From an uncultured Oscillospiraceae bacterium (GTDB taxonomy: Bacteria; Bacillota; Clostridia; Oscillospirales; Oscillospiraceae), in assembly GCA_934593275.1 (NCBI GenBank), contig CAKTQE010000020.1, positions 1-32,949 of the forward strand: a stretch of DNA of 32,949 nucleotides. Direction: 5' to 3'. Positions 15,990 to 24,673 of the stretch are shown here, in pieces. The notes below the pieces were generated by a model. It did not search any database. It had not been told where the DNA came from and saw only the letters and a program-made list of their open reading frames with translations. Made by a program: the position numbers and the translations under genes. Each line of letters begins with the position of its first letter. The first letter of the stretch is position 1.

Positions 15990-16918
15990 ATACCACAAGC
16001 CTGCGTTATTTCTGTGAATACATCGCCCAGGGGTCCGCTCAGAAAGCGGCAGACAACCTGGGGGTCAGCCGCTCCGCCATTACCCGAAATATGAAAGCAC
16101 TGGAACATTCCCTGGGTGTGTCCCTGCTGATGTCCACCGTCAACGGCGTTGCCCCCACGGAGGCAGGACTGTTGGTCTTGCAGCGGGCCAGGGAGATCAT
16201 CAAAATCGAGGACGATTTGCGCTTTGACTTCTCTGACAGCCAGGACTACTGCGGACAGATCATCGTGGGCATGGGCGGGATGCGTGCCCAGTGTCTTCTG
16301 CCTGCCATCCTCCCGGAATTCCGGAAAAAATACCCCAATGTGGATGTGCAGATCCAGGACCTGCGCTCCTATGATGACCGGGTCGCCGCCCTGCTGAACC
16401 ACAGAATGGATTTTCTGGTAACCGGCAACAGTCTCCCGGCAGACGGCATCCTCTTTGAACCCTTCATGCAGGAGGAGCTGGTGTGTGTCGCACCTAAGGA
16501 CGACCCCTTTGTTTTGGAGCACTCCTATGTTCAAAACCGTCGCCGCTGCATCCGTTTGCAGGAGTTCCAGGATAAACCCTTTATTCTTGGCTACCCCAAC
16601 ATGAAAAGCCGGACGGTCAGCAACCAGGCCTTCCAGGCCCTGGGCTTGAAACCCAAAGTGATCATGCAGACTCAGAACAGCTACACCGCCTCCATCCTGG
16701 CCTATCACGGTCTGGGGTATGCGCTGGTCCCTCTGAATCTGTCCAAAATGGAAGGGGGCGCAGATTTTCCCGTATACCATCTGGAAGAACAGCTCCAGGC
16801 CAGCTGGCCCGTGGGCATCGCCAGCCTGCGGCAAACCGGTCTTTCCCGGGCGGCGGAGCAGCTGAAAAAAGCGATCATGGAAACCCGGCTTCCCACCGGG
16901 GATCCGGGGGAGCTCTGA
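15986..16918 (+). CDS. LysR-family regulator, second of a tandem pair
   Basis: 310 residues from the TTG at 15986, with GGAGG (15971-15975) 10 bases upstream. The start and the previous stop share the bases TTGA, so translation is probably coupled. HTH AADNLGVSRSAITRNMKALE, followed by an effector-binding domain (IIVGMGGMRAQCLLPAILPEF). The next operon downstream (MmgE/PrpD, LeuCD-like) runs the same way after a terminator and has no other regulator near its start, so this protein may serve it. Why two LysR proteins are co-expressed is not clear from sequence. Confidence 0.88.
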   Translation: MNTTSLRYFCEYIAQGSAQKAADNLGVSRSAITRNMKALEHSLGVSLLMSTVNGVAPTEAGLLVLQRAREIIKIEDDLRFDFSDSQDYCGQIIVGMGGMRAQCLLPAILPEFRKKYPNVDVQIQDLRSYDDRVAALLNHRMDFLVTGNSLPADGILFEPFMQEELVCVAPKDDPFVLEHSYVQNRRRCIRLQEFQDKPFILGYPNMKSRTVSNQAFQALGLKPKVIMQTQNSYTASILAYHGLGYALVPLNLSKMEGGADFPVYHLEEQLQASWPVGIASLRQTGLSRAAEQLKKAIMETRLPTGDPGEL

Positions 16919-17006
16919 CATCCCCCATCCGGTCAAGCCCCGGTTTTATTCACCGAACAGACCGTCTAAAACCGAAGGAAATTCTAAAGAAACTTCAAAT
17001 CATTCA

Positions 17007-17052
17007 GCGGCAGAAGCCACGAGCCATTCGTGATTTCTGCCGCCGTTTTTTT
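17007..17052 (+). terminator. Terminator of the tandem LysR genes
   Basis: GCGGCAGAA (17007-17015) pairs with TTCTGCCGC (17035-17043), followed by CG and a run of seven T. The rest of the 285-base gap to the next gene is AT-rich leader, with a possible weak promoter (TTGGAC at 17147, ATTATA-like box near 17167). Confidence 0.88.
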
Positions 17053-17203
17053 GCTTAAAGGGAGGATCCCTTGCAAAGCTTTCATTTTTTTGCGGTCTTT
17101 TTCTGCACCCCGTGCAAAAATACAATTGAAATCAGCAAAAAGAATATTGGACTTCCGGAGCCGGATATTATACGCTCAAGAAAAAGGATAGGAGATGAAT
17201 GCA

Positions 17204-18592
17204 ATGGACGGACCCTCCGAAAAAAGCATTGCCCAGCAGATCGCCTCATTTGCACTTTCCATGCCCTTGGAAGACGTGCCTCAGGAGGTCATTGCCCACG
17301 GAAAAATGCTGCTGGCCGACACCTTTGGTGTTGCCATGTCCTGTCAGGATATGGCACATGCAGCCGCCATCCGCAAAACCCTGGAAGCCATGGGTTCCGC
17401 ACCCCAGAGCACCCTGTGGGGAACCTGTGAGAAAGCATCCATGGCCGATGCGGTGCTGTACAACGCCGCTCTGATCCACGGTGCCGACTACGATGATACC
17501 CATGTTGCCTCCATCGTCCACCCCAGTGCCGCCGTGGTCAGCACCGCTCTGACCGTAGGCGAATACTGCGGGGCCACCGGCAGGCAGATGCTGGAAGCCA
17601 TCATCATCGGCTGGGAGATCATTGTTCGCCTGGGGCTGGCCGCCAAAGGCCGGTTCCACGATGTGGGCTTCCACGGAACGGGCATTGTCTCCCCCTTTGC
17701 CGCCGCCTGTGTGGCTGCACGGCTTTTGGGGGACAGCCAGCAAACGCTGGAACATGCCCTGGGCATCTGCGGCAGTCAGGCCGCTGCTTTGCAGCAGTTT
17801 CTGAAAGACGGAAGCTGGACCAAAAAAATCCACCCCGGCTGGGCTGCCCACAGCGCCATCTATGCGCTGACCATGGCCCGGAACGGGCTCACCGGCCCCA
17901 AACAGGTCTTTGAGGGGGTGTTTGGCATGTGGATGACCCACTGCGGCGGCATCGACGGCCTGCTAGAAGAAATGTCCGATCTGGGCCGTGTCTGGCGCAC
18001 CACAGAAATCACCGTCAAGCTCTACCCTGTATGCCATATGACCCATTCCTTCATCGACTGCATGTTAAAGCTGATGTGCCGGGAACACTTTACGGCCGAT
18101 GATATTGAAAGTGCCCAGTGCCGCATTGAAAGTCGCTGCTACCCCATTGTCTGTACCCCCAGGGAGGCAAAAATTCGCCCCAATACAGACTATATGATGC
18201 GCTTTAGTCTGCCCTATGTGGTGGCCATGGCCGCCGAAAAGCACCGGGTCAGTCCCAGGGAAATCGACCTCCAATACGCCTCCGACCCAAAAATTCAGGA
18301 TCTGATGGACCGCATTACCTGTGTAGACGACAACTCCAAACGCAACCCCGGCTATTTCCCCGGCTATCTCACCGTCACCCTGAAAGACGGACGCAGGCTC
18401 ACGATGGACCAGCGCTACGAAATGGGAACTGCCCAGAATCCCTTGAACATGGAGGCCGTCAGCCGGAAGTTCTCCGACAATCTGGAGCCATTCTATTCCA
18501 AAGCGCAGATCCGTCAGATACTGGAAAGCATCAACTCTTTTGAACAGCTGCCCCGTCCCGACAGCTTTCTCAAATTACTTGTAAGAGCATAA
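17204..18592 (+). CDS. MmgE/PrpD-family protein, first paralogue
   Basis: 462 residues from the ATG at 17204; the ATG at 17195 touches the GGAG ribosome site, while 17204 has 9-base spacing. The family includes 2-methylcitrate dehydratase, cis-aconitate decarboxylase and iminodisuccinate epimerase. The active-site stretch HGADYDDTH...HPSA (D95-H106) is complete, as are the later blocks GFHGTG, TKKIHPGWAAHS and VKLYPVCHMTH, so it should be catalytic. Cytoplasmic, no signal peptide. First gene of a four-gene operon with a LeuCD-type hydratase, so a tri- or dicarboxylate substrate is likely. Which of the three reactions applies cannot be told. Confidence 0.9.
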   Translation: MDGPSEKSIAQQIASFALSMPLEDVPQEVIAHGKMLLADTFGVAMSCQDMAHAAAIRKTLEAMGSAPQSTLWGTCEKASMADAVLYNAALIHGADYDDTHVASIVHPSAAVVSTALTVGEYCGATGRQMLEAIIIGWEIIVRLGLAAKGRFHDVGFHGTGIVSPFAAACVAARLLGDSQQTLEHALGICGSQAAALQQFLKDGSWTKKIHPGWAAHSAIYALTMARNGLTGPKQVFEGVFGMWMTHCGGIDGLLEEMSDLGRVWRTTEITVKLYPVCHMTHSFIDCMLKLMCREHFTADDIESAQCRIESRCYPIVCTPREAKIRPNTDYMMRFSLPYVVAMAAEKHRVSPREIDLQYASDPKIQDLMDRITCVDDNSKRNPGYFPGYLTVTLKDGRRLTMDQRYEMGTAQNPLNMEAVSRKFSDNLEPFYSKAQIRQILESINSFEQLPRPDSFLKLLVRA

Positions 18593-18619
18593 ACCATCAC
18601 GAAGAAAGAAGGTACTATT

Positions 18620-19879
18620 ATGGCACAAACCCTGGTTGAGAAAATTATCAGTAAAAATGTCGGTCACCCCGTAAAGGCCGGCGACACCGTTGTGGTCAAC
18701 GTAGACTTTGCCGGCTTACACGACGGCTCCGGCCCGTTGCTGGTCCGGCTGATGCAGGAGCGCGGCTATGACAAAGAGCCGGTATTTGACCCCCAGCGAA
18801 TGCTGTTTGCCAACGAGTTCGGTCCTGAGTCCACCCGTGAAGTGGCCAACGAGCACGCTCTGTGCCGGAAATACGCCCATGCCCACGGCTGCCACTGGGA
18901 GGAAAGCGGCACCGGCCACGTCCACGCCCATATCTACGAGCAGTTTCTCAAGTGCGGCAGTGTCTGTATCGTTGGAGACAGCCACACCACCGTTCACGGT
19001 GCTTTTGGCACCTTTGCCACCGGCTGCGGTTCCACCGACATGGTTGCAGTTACCCGCTTCGGTCAGACCTGGATCAAGGTGCCCGAAACCTGGCGCATCA
19101 ACGTCAACGGCAAACTGCCGGAGGGGGTCGGTGCCAAGGACATTATGCTGAAAGTCGCCAGTATCATCAAGTCTGACCAGGCCATTTACAAGTCCCTGGA
19201 ATTCTGCGGCAGCACCATCCGTGATCTGTCCATGGAGGGGCGCATCACCATCGCCAGTATGGGCGTAGACGTCGGCGCAAAAAATCTGATCATGGAAACC
19301 GACGAACACACCCGGGCGTACCTGGCCCAGTTCGGCCGGGAGACGGACTACCTGGAAGTAAAAGCCGACGAAAATGCCCACTTTGAACGGGTCATCGACA
19401 TTGATGCCACCAAGCTGGAACCGCTGGTCTCCAAGCCCCACTATGTAGAAAACGTGGATCTGGCCAGAAACTGCAAAGATGTCCATGTGGATATGATTTA
19501 CATCGGCAGCTGCACCAATGGCCGTGTAGAAGACATGCATGTGGCAGCAGACATCCTGCGTGGCAAACATGTGGCCAAGGGTACCCGTCTGCTGGTGATC
19601 CCCAACTCCAATTACGTGTTCCAGACCTGCATGCGTGACGGTACGCTGCTGGCACTGGCTGAGGCCGGGGCGGTCATCGAAGGCCCCAACTGCGGCCCCT
19701 GCATGGGTGTCCACCAGGGCATTCCCGCCGACAACGAGGTGGTCATTGCCACCCAGAACCGGAACTTCAAAGGCCGCATGGGCAACCCCACCGCCCAGAT
19801 CTACCTGTCCGGCCCTGCCGTGGCCGCTGCCTCCGCTCTGACCGGGTACATCACCGACCCCCGGGATCTGAAAAATTGA
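18620..19879 (+). CDS. LeuC-like (de)hydratase large subunit
   Basis: 419 residues, the length of isopropylmalate dehydratase, homoaconitase or dimethylmalate dehydratase large subunits. GDSHTTVHGAFG (119-130), then the iron-sulfur cysteines C298 in GSCTN, C358 and C361 in CGPCMG are all present, so a [4Fe-4S] cluster enzyme. Partner is the LeuD-like subunit encoded 34 bases downstream. No leuA or leuB is nearby and the flanking genes are MmgE/PrpD, so I judge it catabolic, not leucine biosynthesis. The exact substrate (citramalate, methylcitrate, dimethylmalate, homocitrate or similar) is open. Confidence 0.92.
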   Translation: MAQTLVEKIISKNVGHPVKAGDTVVVNVDFAGLHDGSGPLLVRLMQERGYDKEPVFDPQRMLFANEFGPESTREVANEHALCRKYAHAHGCHWEESGTGHVHAHIYEQFLKCGSVCIVGDSHTTVHGAFGTFATGCGSTDMVAVTRFGQTWIKVPETWRINVNGKLPEGVGAKDIMLKVASIIKSDQAIYKSLEFCGSTIRDLSMEGRITIASMGVDVGAKNLIMETDEHTRAYLAQFGRETDYLEVKADENAHFERVIDIDATKLEPLVSKPHYVENVDLARNCKDVHVDMIYIGSCTNGRVEDMHVAADILRGKHVAKGTRLLVIPNSNYVFQTCMRDGTLLALAEAGAVIEGPNCGPCMGVHQGIPADNEVVIATQNRNFKGRMGNPTAQIYLSGPAVAAASALTGYITDPRDLKN

Positions 19880-19913
19880 TCTGGCAGGATGTTTTGAAAA
19901 GGAGAATGTGATT

Positions 19914-20420
19914 ATGATTCGTGACTCTATTCATGGTAAAGCCTGGAAAGTTGGCTGCAACGTCAGCACCGACTCCATTGCCCCCGGCCGTCTGATCTCT
20001 CTGCGTGCCAACCCTACCGAGTATGCCAAGCATGTTCTGGAGGACTGCCGCCCCGATTTCGCCCCCAATGTCCGGAAGGACGATTTCATTGTGGCCGACC
20101 GCAACTTCGGCTGCGGCTCCAGCCGGGAGATCGCACCCATCATCATCAAGCTGGCCGGTGTCGGTGCGGTGCTGTCCAAATCCTTTGGCCGCATTTTTTA
20201 CCGCAATGCCATCAACAACGGTATGCTGCTGATCGAATGCGATACGGACCGGATCGATGAGGGGGATATTCTGAATATCGACGTAAAGAACCGCATCATT
20301 TATAAAGAAAACGACCCCAACTTCAAAATGCCCTTTGTGCTCAGCGACAAAGAGGTCAAAATCATCAGCGAGGGCGGTCTACTGAACTACATTGAGAAGT
20401 ACCATTCTCTGGAAATCTGA
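19914..20420 (+). CDS. LeuD-like (de)hydratase small subunit
   Basis: 168 residues from the ATG at 19914 (AAGGAG 9 bases upstream). This is the swivel domain of the aconitase superfamily, with the substrate-binding loop NFGCGSSREIAP at 65-76 and GRIFYRNAINNGMLLIEC further on. It forms the active site together with the LeuC-like subunit. The YxxxG/loop residues that fix substrate choice in this family were not compared, so it does not help to name the substrate. Its stop is 5 bases from the next start, which suggests translational coupling. Confidence 0.92.
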   Translation: MIRDSIHGKAWKVGCNVSTDSIAPGRLISLRANPTEYAKHVLEDCRPDFAPNVRKDDFIVADRNFGCGSSREIAPIIIKLAGVGAVLSKSFGRIFYRNAINNGMLLIECDTDRIDEGDILNIDVKNRIIYKENDPNFKMPFVLSDKEVKIISEGGLLNYIEKYHSLEI

Positions 20421-20424
20421 GCCT

Positions 20425-21783
20425 ATGGCCAAGGAAACGGAAATTTTAGCCCGGTTCGTCCAGGATTTTTCACTGGATCAGCTGGACGGGAAAACCATGC
20501 ATCTGGTGCGCTACTGCATTCTGGACACCATCGGAAGTGCCCTGGGTGCCGCCGGCTCCAAAGAGATCCGGTCCATTCTGAAAACCTGGCAGCAGTGGAG
20601 CGGCCTGGGCGAAAATCAGCGCAGTGCCTGGGTCTGGGGGCAAAACTGTAAAACCAATCTTCTGACGGCGGTGCTGGTCAATGGCCTGATGTGCCATGAG
20701 TTGGAGCTGGACGATGTACACACCGCCTCTAAATCCCACATCGGCGCCGTCGTCATCCCCGCCGCCTGGGCCGTGGCCGAGGCCATCGGCGCCACAGGCC
20801 GGGAGCTGACAGAGGCCGTCGTCGTGGGCTATGAGGTCATGGGCCGGGTCGGCATGGGCATGGATGTGGCCAGCAACCGCAAGCGTGGCTGGCACACCAC
20901 CGGTATCATCGGCACCTTCGGAGCGGCTGCTGCCGCTGCCCGTCTGCTGCACCTGACAATTCCCCAGACCGTCAGTGCCCTGGGCATGGCCGGTACCCAG
21001 TCCAGCGGACTGTGGGCCTTTCTGGCAGAGGGCTCTACCTGTAAAAAACTGCATCCCGCCCGGGCTGCGGTCAACGGTGTCTGCGCCGCCCTGCTGGCCC
21101 TCAGCGGCATGACAGGCCCCACCCATATTCTGGATGCCGCCGACGGCGGGCTCTATCAGGCAGTCAGCGATTCCTTTGACATGCGCCGTATCACATCCGG
21201 CCTGGGCCAGGACTTTGTGATCACCAAAATGGACAAGAAACCGTACCCCTGCTGTCGTACCACCCACCACGCCATTGATGCAGCCCTGCAGCTCCAGGGC
21301 CAGCATTTCTTCCGCCCGGAGGACATTGCGGGCATTCTGGTGGAAACCTATGACGTGGGTGTCCTGCAATGCGGTTTTGAAAAATATCCCCAATCTCCGG
21401 TGGAGGCCAAATTCAGCATTGCTTTCACCTGTGCCGTCGCCTTTGTCTATGGCAGCGTGACCGTCGGGGCGTTCTGCCAGGAAGTTCTGGATAATCCCCA
21501 GGTGAAGCGTATCGCCAAAGCTACCAAAGTGATCGGCGGTGACCTCTTTACCCAGCGTTACCCGAAACGCTGGGGCAGCCGCATGACCGTCACCACCGCA
21601 GACGGACGGCAGTATGTCTGTCAGATCGATGACATGAGCGGCAGTGTGGCAGTCCCCCTGTCCGAAAAACAGGAGCAAGACAAATTCCGCAGTCTGGCAG
21701 ACCCGGCACTGGGCCAGTCTGCCCAGCCCCTCATGGAGCAGCTGCTGCAAATGGAACGTCTGCCCGCCCTGCCGAAAATCTGA
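20425..21783 (+). CDS. MmgE/PrpD-family protein, second paralogue
   Basis: 452 residues from the ATG at 20425; the earlier ATG at 20392 lies inside the LeuD-like gene. Same fold as the first paralogue but clearly divergent. The first active-site stretch reads ELELDDVHTASKSHIGA: the usual DDTH threonine is Val98 and HPSA is changed to HIGA. The later blocks GWHTTG, TCKKLHPARAA and KKPYPCCRTTH remain. The two paralogues in one operon probably catalyse different steps or act on different isomers. Last gene of the operon; a terminator follows. Confidence 0.9.
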   Translation: MAKETEILARFVQDFSLDQLDGKTMHLVRYCILDTIGSALGAAGSKEIRSILKTWQQWSGLGENQRSAWVWGQNCKTNLLTAVLVNGLMCHELELDDVHTASKSHIGAVVIPAAWAVAEAIGATGRELTEAVVVGYEVMGRVGMGMDVASNRKRGWHTTGIIGTFGAAAAAARLLHLTIPQTVSALGMAGTQSSGLWAFLAEGSTCKKLHPARAAVNGVCAALLALSGMTGPTHILDAADGGLYQAVSDSFDMRRITSGLGQDFVITKMDKKPYPCCRTTHHAIDAALQLQGQHFFRPEDIAGILVETYDVGVLQCGFEKYPQSPVEAKFSIAFTCAVAFVYGSVTVGAFCQEVLDNPQVKRIAKATKVIGGDLFTQRYPKRWGSRMTVTTADGRQYVCQIDDMSGSVAVPLSEKQEQDKFRSLADPALGQSAQPLMEQLLQMERLPALPKI

Positions 21784-21865
21784 CCTGGCCAGACATCATT
21801 TCCGGGAGCATCCCTTTTTCCATCCTACCGTGCATCCTGAAAGGATGCGTTGTAAAAACGTCAGA

Positions 21866-21905
21866 AACCACACCAGCCACCCGAAAAAGGGGCCGGTGTG
21901 GTTTT
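21866..21905 (+). terminator. Terminator of the MmgE/PrpD - LeuCD-like operon
   Basis: ACCACACCAGCC pairs with GGCCGGTGTGGT (one mismatch), followed by TTTTC. A shorter GCATCC/GGATGC hairpin lies about 30 bases before it. Confidence 0.8.
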
Positions 21906-21921
21906 CGTGCCTATCGGGCGC

Positions 21922-21960
21922 AAAAAAGGGCCGCTGCAAAAGTGATTTCTGCAGCGGCCC
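21922..21960 (-). terminator. Terminator of the fourth LysR gene
   Basis: 11-bp stem GGGCCGCTGCA (21928-21938) with its complement (21950-21960). Six A on the plus strand give the T run when read on the minus strand. It stands back to back with the plus-strand terminator. Confidence 0.88.
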
Positions 21961-21974
21961 CGGTAATTTTTCCA

Positions 21975-22907
21975 TCACTCCCGGAAAATATCCGTCAGGA
22001 TCTCCGTACATTGTTTGCACCCGTCGGAAAAGTAGGTACCCTTTTTGTAAATGATACAGACTTTCCACCCCGGGTCGTAGACATCTTCAATATAGTAGTA
22101 GTTTGCCCCTCCCTGCATCGTGGAGAATTTCAGATAGTGTTCCGGAAACAACGCACAGCCCAGTCCAGCCCCGGCCACCGTGATCTTTGCCTGCACATTT
22201 TTGGTGACGAATATATTTTTCGGCGTGATCCCTGCCTTTTTGAACGCCATATCCGAGGCTTGCCGCACATGCTGCCCGGGAGCACTGGTTATAAAAGGCT
22301 GACGGTCCAGCTGCCGGAAGTCAATGAACGGCCGGTTTATTCCGGGCTTTGTGTAGGCAGAATAATTGATGGGATGGTCTTTCGGCACCGAAAGCACCAA
22401 CTTCTCCGAGAACAACTCAATAATATGAAACGACTCCTGCCGCTCAATAAACGCAGGGACCAACGCCAGGTCCAATTCCCCGGACAGCAGCATGGCCTCC
22501 AGCTCTCCTGTGGAGCCCTCCATAGGAATCAGCTGCATCCAGGGGTATTTCTCCCGACAAATGGTAAAGAGTCGGGGGAAAATATAGCTAATGAGGTTGA
22601 AGGGCATGCCAATTACGACCTTATTCTTGCCCACGCTACCCTGTCGCTGATCCTCAATTTCATTTTCTACATCCCGACAGATTTTCAGAATGTTTTTCCC
22701 TGCTTCAATGAAACGCTTTCCTGCATAGGTTGCCACCAGGCGGTTGTTCTGTCTGGAAAACAGTTTTGCACCTAATTCCTGCTCGATTTTTTTCAGTGTC
22801 ATGCTCAGTGCGGGCTGAGAAATATAGAGTCTCTGGGCTGCCCGGGTGAGATTTCCTTCTTCCTGAATGGCCAAAATTGCCTGAATATCCTTGACACTGA
22901 TGTCCAT
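21975..22907 (-). CDS. LysR-family regulator, divergent from the TctCBA operon
   Basis: 310 residues; the ATG at 22907 has GGAGGAGGTG upstream. HTH LTRAAQRLYISQPALSMTLKKIEQEL and an effector domain from VVIGMPFNLISY. Divergent, with 175 bases between it and tctC, the classic arrangement for a LysR activator of a transporter operon. It probably responds to the acid that TctC binds. Confidence 0.92.
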   Translation of the reverse strand: MDISVKDIQAILAIQEEGNLTRAAQRLYISQPALSMTLKKIEQELGAKLFSRQNNRLVATYAGKRFIEAGKNILKICRDVENEIEDQRQGSVGKNKVVIGMPFNLISYIFPRLFTICREKYPWMQLIPMEGSTGELEAMLLSGELDLALVPAFIERQESFHIIELFSEKLVLSVPKDHPINYSAYTKPGINRPFIDFRQLDRQPFITSAPGQHVRQASDMAFKKAGITPKNIFVTKNVQAKITVAGAGLGCALFPEHYLKFSTMQGGANYYYIEDVYDPGWKVCIIYKKGTYFSDGCKQCTEILTDIFRE

Positions 22908-22973
22908 ATGCTACACCTCCTCCATTTTCTTCTTTTTATAATTAAAACGAATGAAAATCAAAATTTTTATATA

Positions 22974-23013
22974 TTGGACAAATATAGTATATAATGTTTA
23001 TAATGCAATTGCA
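22974..23013 (+). promoter_or_regulatory. tctC promoter with overlapping palindrome
   Basis: TTGGAC (22974-22979) and TATAAT (22999-23004), with a long 19-bp spacer. A second TATAAT lies at 22990. The 10-bp palindrome TGCAATTGCA (23004-23013) overlaps the end of the -10 box, a position suited to a repressor. The poor spacer suggests a need for an activator such as the divergent LysR protein. Confidence 0.45.
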
Positions 23014-23082
23014 ATAGGGAACGGAAATTTTAGTGATTTCACCCATGCAAAAAGAAAATAATTTTCAGGAGGAACCCACAAA

Positions 23083-24144
23083 ATGAAAAGAATGCTTCCA
23101 TTCGTCTTGGCCCTGTGCATGCTCTTGACACTGTGCGCATGCGGTCAAACCACAGGAACCACACCCGCCGCAACCACCGCCGCAGCTGGTACGTCCGCAG
23201 CCCCCGCTGGAACCGTTGCCTCCGAAAGCAGCGCTGCGGAGCTGAATTATCCCACCAAGGACATTACAGTGATCGTCCCCTTCAATGCTGGCGGCAATGC
23301 TGATTTGTCCATGCGTGCTCTGGTCAATGCCGCAAACGACGGCAACTTTTTCGGTGGACACACCTTGATCGTTGAGAATGTAGGCGGCGGCGGTGCTGTT
23401 ATCGGCCAAACGCAGGCCTTCCAAGCTCCCAAAGACGGCTACACACTGATGCTCTACACATCTTCTGTCATCAACAATGACATCTTCAACGAAACGGAAT
23501 ACCGCTACAACGACTTTATTCCCATCGCAGGCTACAATCCCGACCCGGAAGTCATCTACTGTCCAACGGATGCCCCCTACAACACCTTTGAGGAGTTCAT
23601 TGATTGGGCCAAAGCCCAGGATGTCGTTCTCGCTGCTACCCCCGGTCATACCACCGGCCACCACATCCGCCTGATGAATCTGGCCGAGGACTACGGTCTG
23701 AACTTTGAGTATATCCACACCGACTCTGCTTCCGAGCAGCTGCTCCAGGTCATGGGCGGCCAGGTGGATATCTCCATGAACACTGTCGGTGCCACCAAGA
23801 GTGCCTGGGAAGACGGCACCGTAAAGATCCTGGCCGTTGCTACCAAAGAACGCTGGGCCGGCATGGAGGATATTCCCACTTTCATAGAATGTGGCTATGA
23901 TCTGGTTGACGGCGCAGACCGTGGCATCTGTATCGTCAAGGGTGTAGACGATTCCATCTACCAATATCTGGTCGCCGAGTTCAAAAAGGTCATCGAATCC
24001 GATTCTTTCAAGGCCAATATGGAGACCATCAACGGTGTCGGCATGTACAAATCCCCCGAGGAATACCAGGCTTACATGGACAACACCTATAATGCCATCA
24101 AGAATATCCTGCCAAAGTTGGAGGATGCCGCCAGCAAGAGCTGA
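23083..24144 (+). CDS. tctC: Tripartite tricarboxylate transporter receptor, TctC/Bug family lipoprotein
   Basis: 353 residues, AGGAGG 9 bases before the start. A lipoprotein signal (LTLCAC, probable Cys20) is followed by a Thr/Ala-rich linker. The mature protein has the Bug pattern: YPTKDITVIVPFNAGGNADLSMRAL, VENVGGGGAVIGQTQA, then VLAATPGHTTG and the MGGQVDISMNTVG block. Extracytoplasmic receptor that hands a carboxylate to TctAB. Known ligands include citrate, tartrate and other dicarboxylates; the ligand here is unknown. Confidence 0.94.
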   Translation: MKRMLPFVLALCMLLTLCACGQTTGTTPAATTAAAGTSAAPAGTVASESSAAELNYPTKDITVIVPFNAGGNADLSMRALVNAANDGNFFGGHTLIVENVGGGGAVIGQTQAFQAPKDGYTLMLYTSSVINNDIFNETEYRYNDFIPIAGYNPDPEVIYCPTDAPYNTFEEFIDWAKAQDVVLAATPGHTTGHHIRLMNLAEDYGLNFEYIHTDSASEQLLQVMGGQVDISMNTVGATKSAWEDGTVKILAVATKERWAGMEDIPTFIECGYDLVDGADRGICIVKGVDDSIYQYLVAEFKKVIESDSFKANMETINGVGMYKSPEEYQAYMDNTYNAIKNILPKLEDAASKS

Positions 24145-24210
24145 TACGCCGGTAAAAAGTGGATGCAGGATCTGCCCGATCCCGCATCCACATCCTGAAA
24201 GGAGACTTCT

Positions 24211-24660
24211 ATGTTTCAAAAAAAAGATGCGAACAAGCTCTTGGAATATCTGACTTCCTTTGCGTTCATGGGTATTGGGCTGTTCGTCTTTCTGGAAGGC
24301 CGCAACTTCCGGGGCAATGATAAATATTTTCCTATGATCGTAGGCGTTCTCACTTTTCTTGTCGCTCTCTGGATCTTTCTGGAGGACAGCAAGCAAGAGA
24401 ATTCCTGCTTTGACATTAAAAAAGTCAATTTCCTGGCAGTAGGTGTCACCTGCGCCGCACTGTTTATCTATGTTTTTCTATTCAAGGAGATCGGCTTCAT
24501 TCTCTCTACGTCCCTGCTGGGCATCTCCATTCTGGTGGGCATGCGTTTTCAGAACAAGCTGGGCACCGTTCTCTACCCCGTCATTATGGTGGCTGTGATT
24601 TTCGTGGTTTTCAAAGTTCTGCTGAAGGTCCCCCTGCCCACCGTCATCTTCTATAAGTAA
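24211..24660 (+). CDS. tctB: Tripartite tricarboxylate transporter small membrane subunit
   Basis: 149 residues, AAAGGAG before the start. Four hydrophobic segments can be traced (FAFMGIGLFVFLEG, FPMIVGVLTFLVALWIFL, LAVGVTCAALFIYVFLF, VIMVAVIFVVFKVLL). Length and position between tctC and tctA fit the TctB subunit. Sequence is weakly conserved in this family, so context carries much of the call. Confidence 0.88.
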   Translation: MFQKKDANKLLEYLTSFAFMGIGLFVFLEGRNFRGNDKYFPMIVGVLTFLVALWIFLEDSKQENSCFDIKKVNFLAVGVTCAALFIYVFLFKEIGFILSTSLLGISILVGMRFQNKLGTVLYPVIMVAVIFVVFKVLLKVPLPTVIFYK

Positions 24661-24673
24661 GGAGGACCGCTAC

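Noticed and set aside
18620..20420. LeuC/LeuD as leucine biosynthesis
   Set aside because: No leuA, leuB or ilv genes are nearby and the two genes are enclosed by MmgE/PrpD genes, so a catabolic acid hydratase is more likely. The leuC/leuD symbols were left out for this reason.
20470..21750. Long minus-strand ORF opposite the second MmgE/PrpD gene
   Set aside because: Antisense shadow in GC-rich DNA; the plus strand holds a recognised family.
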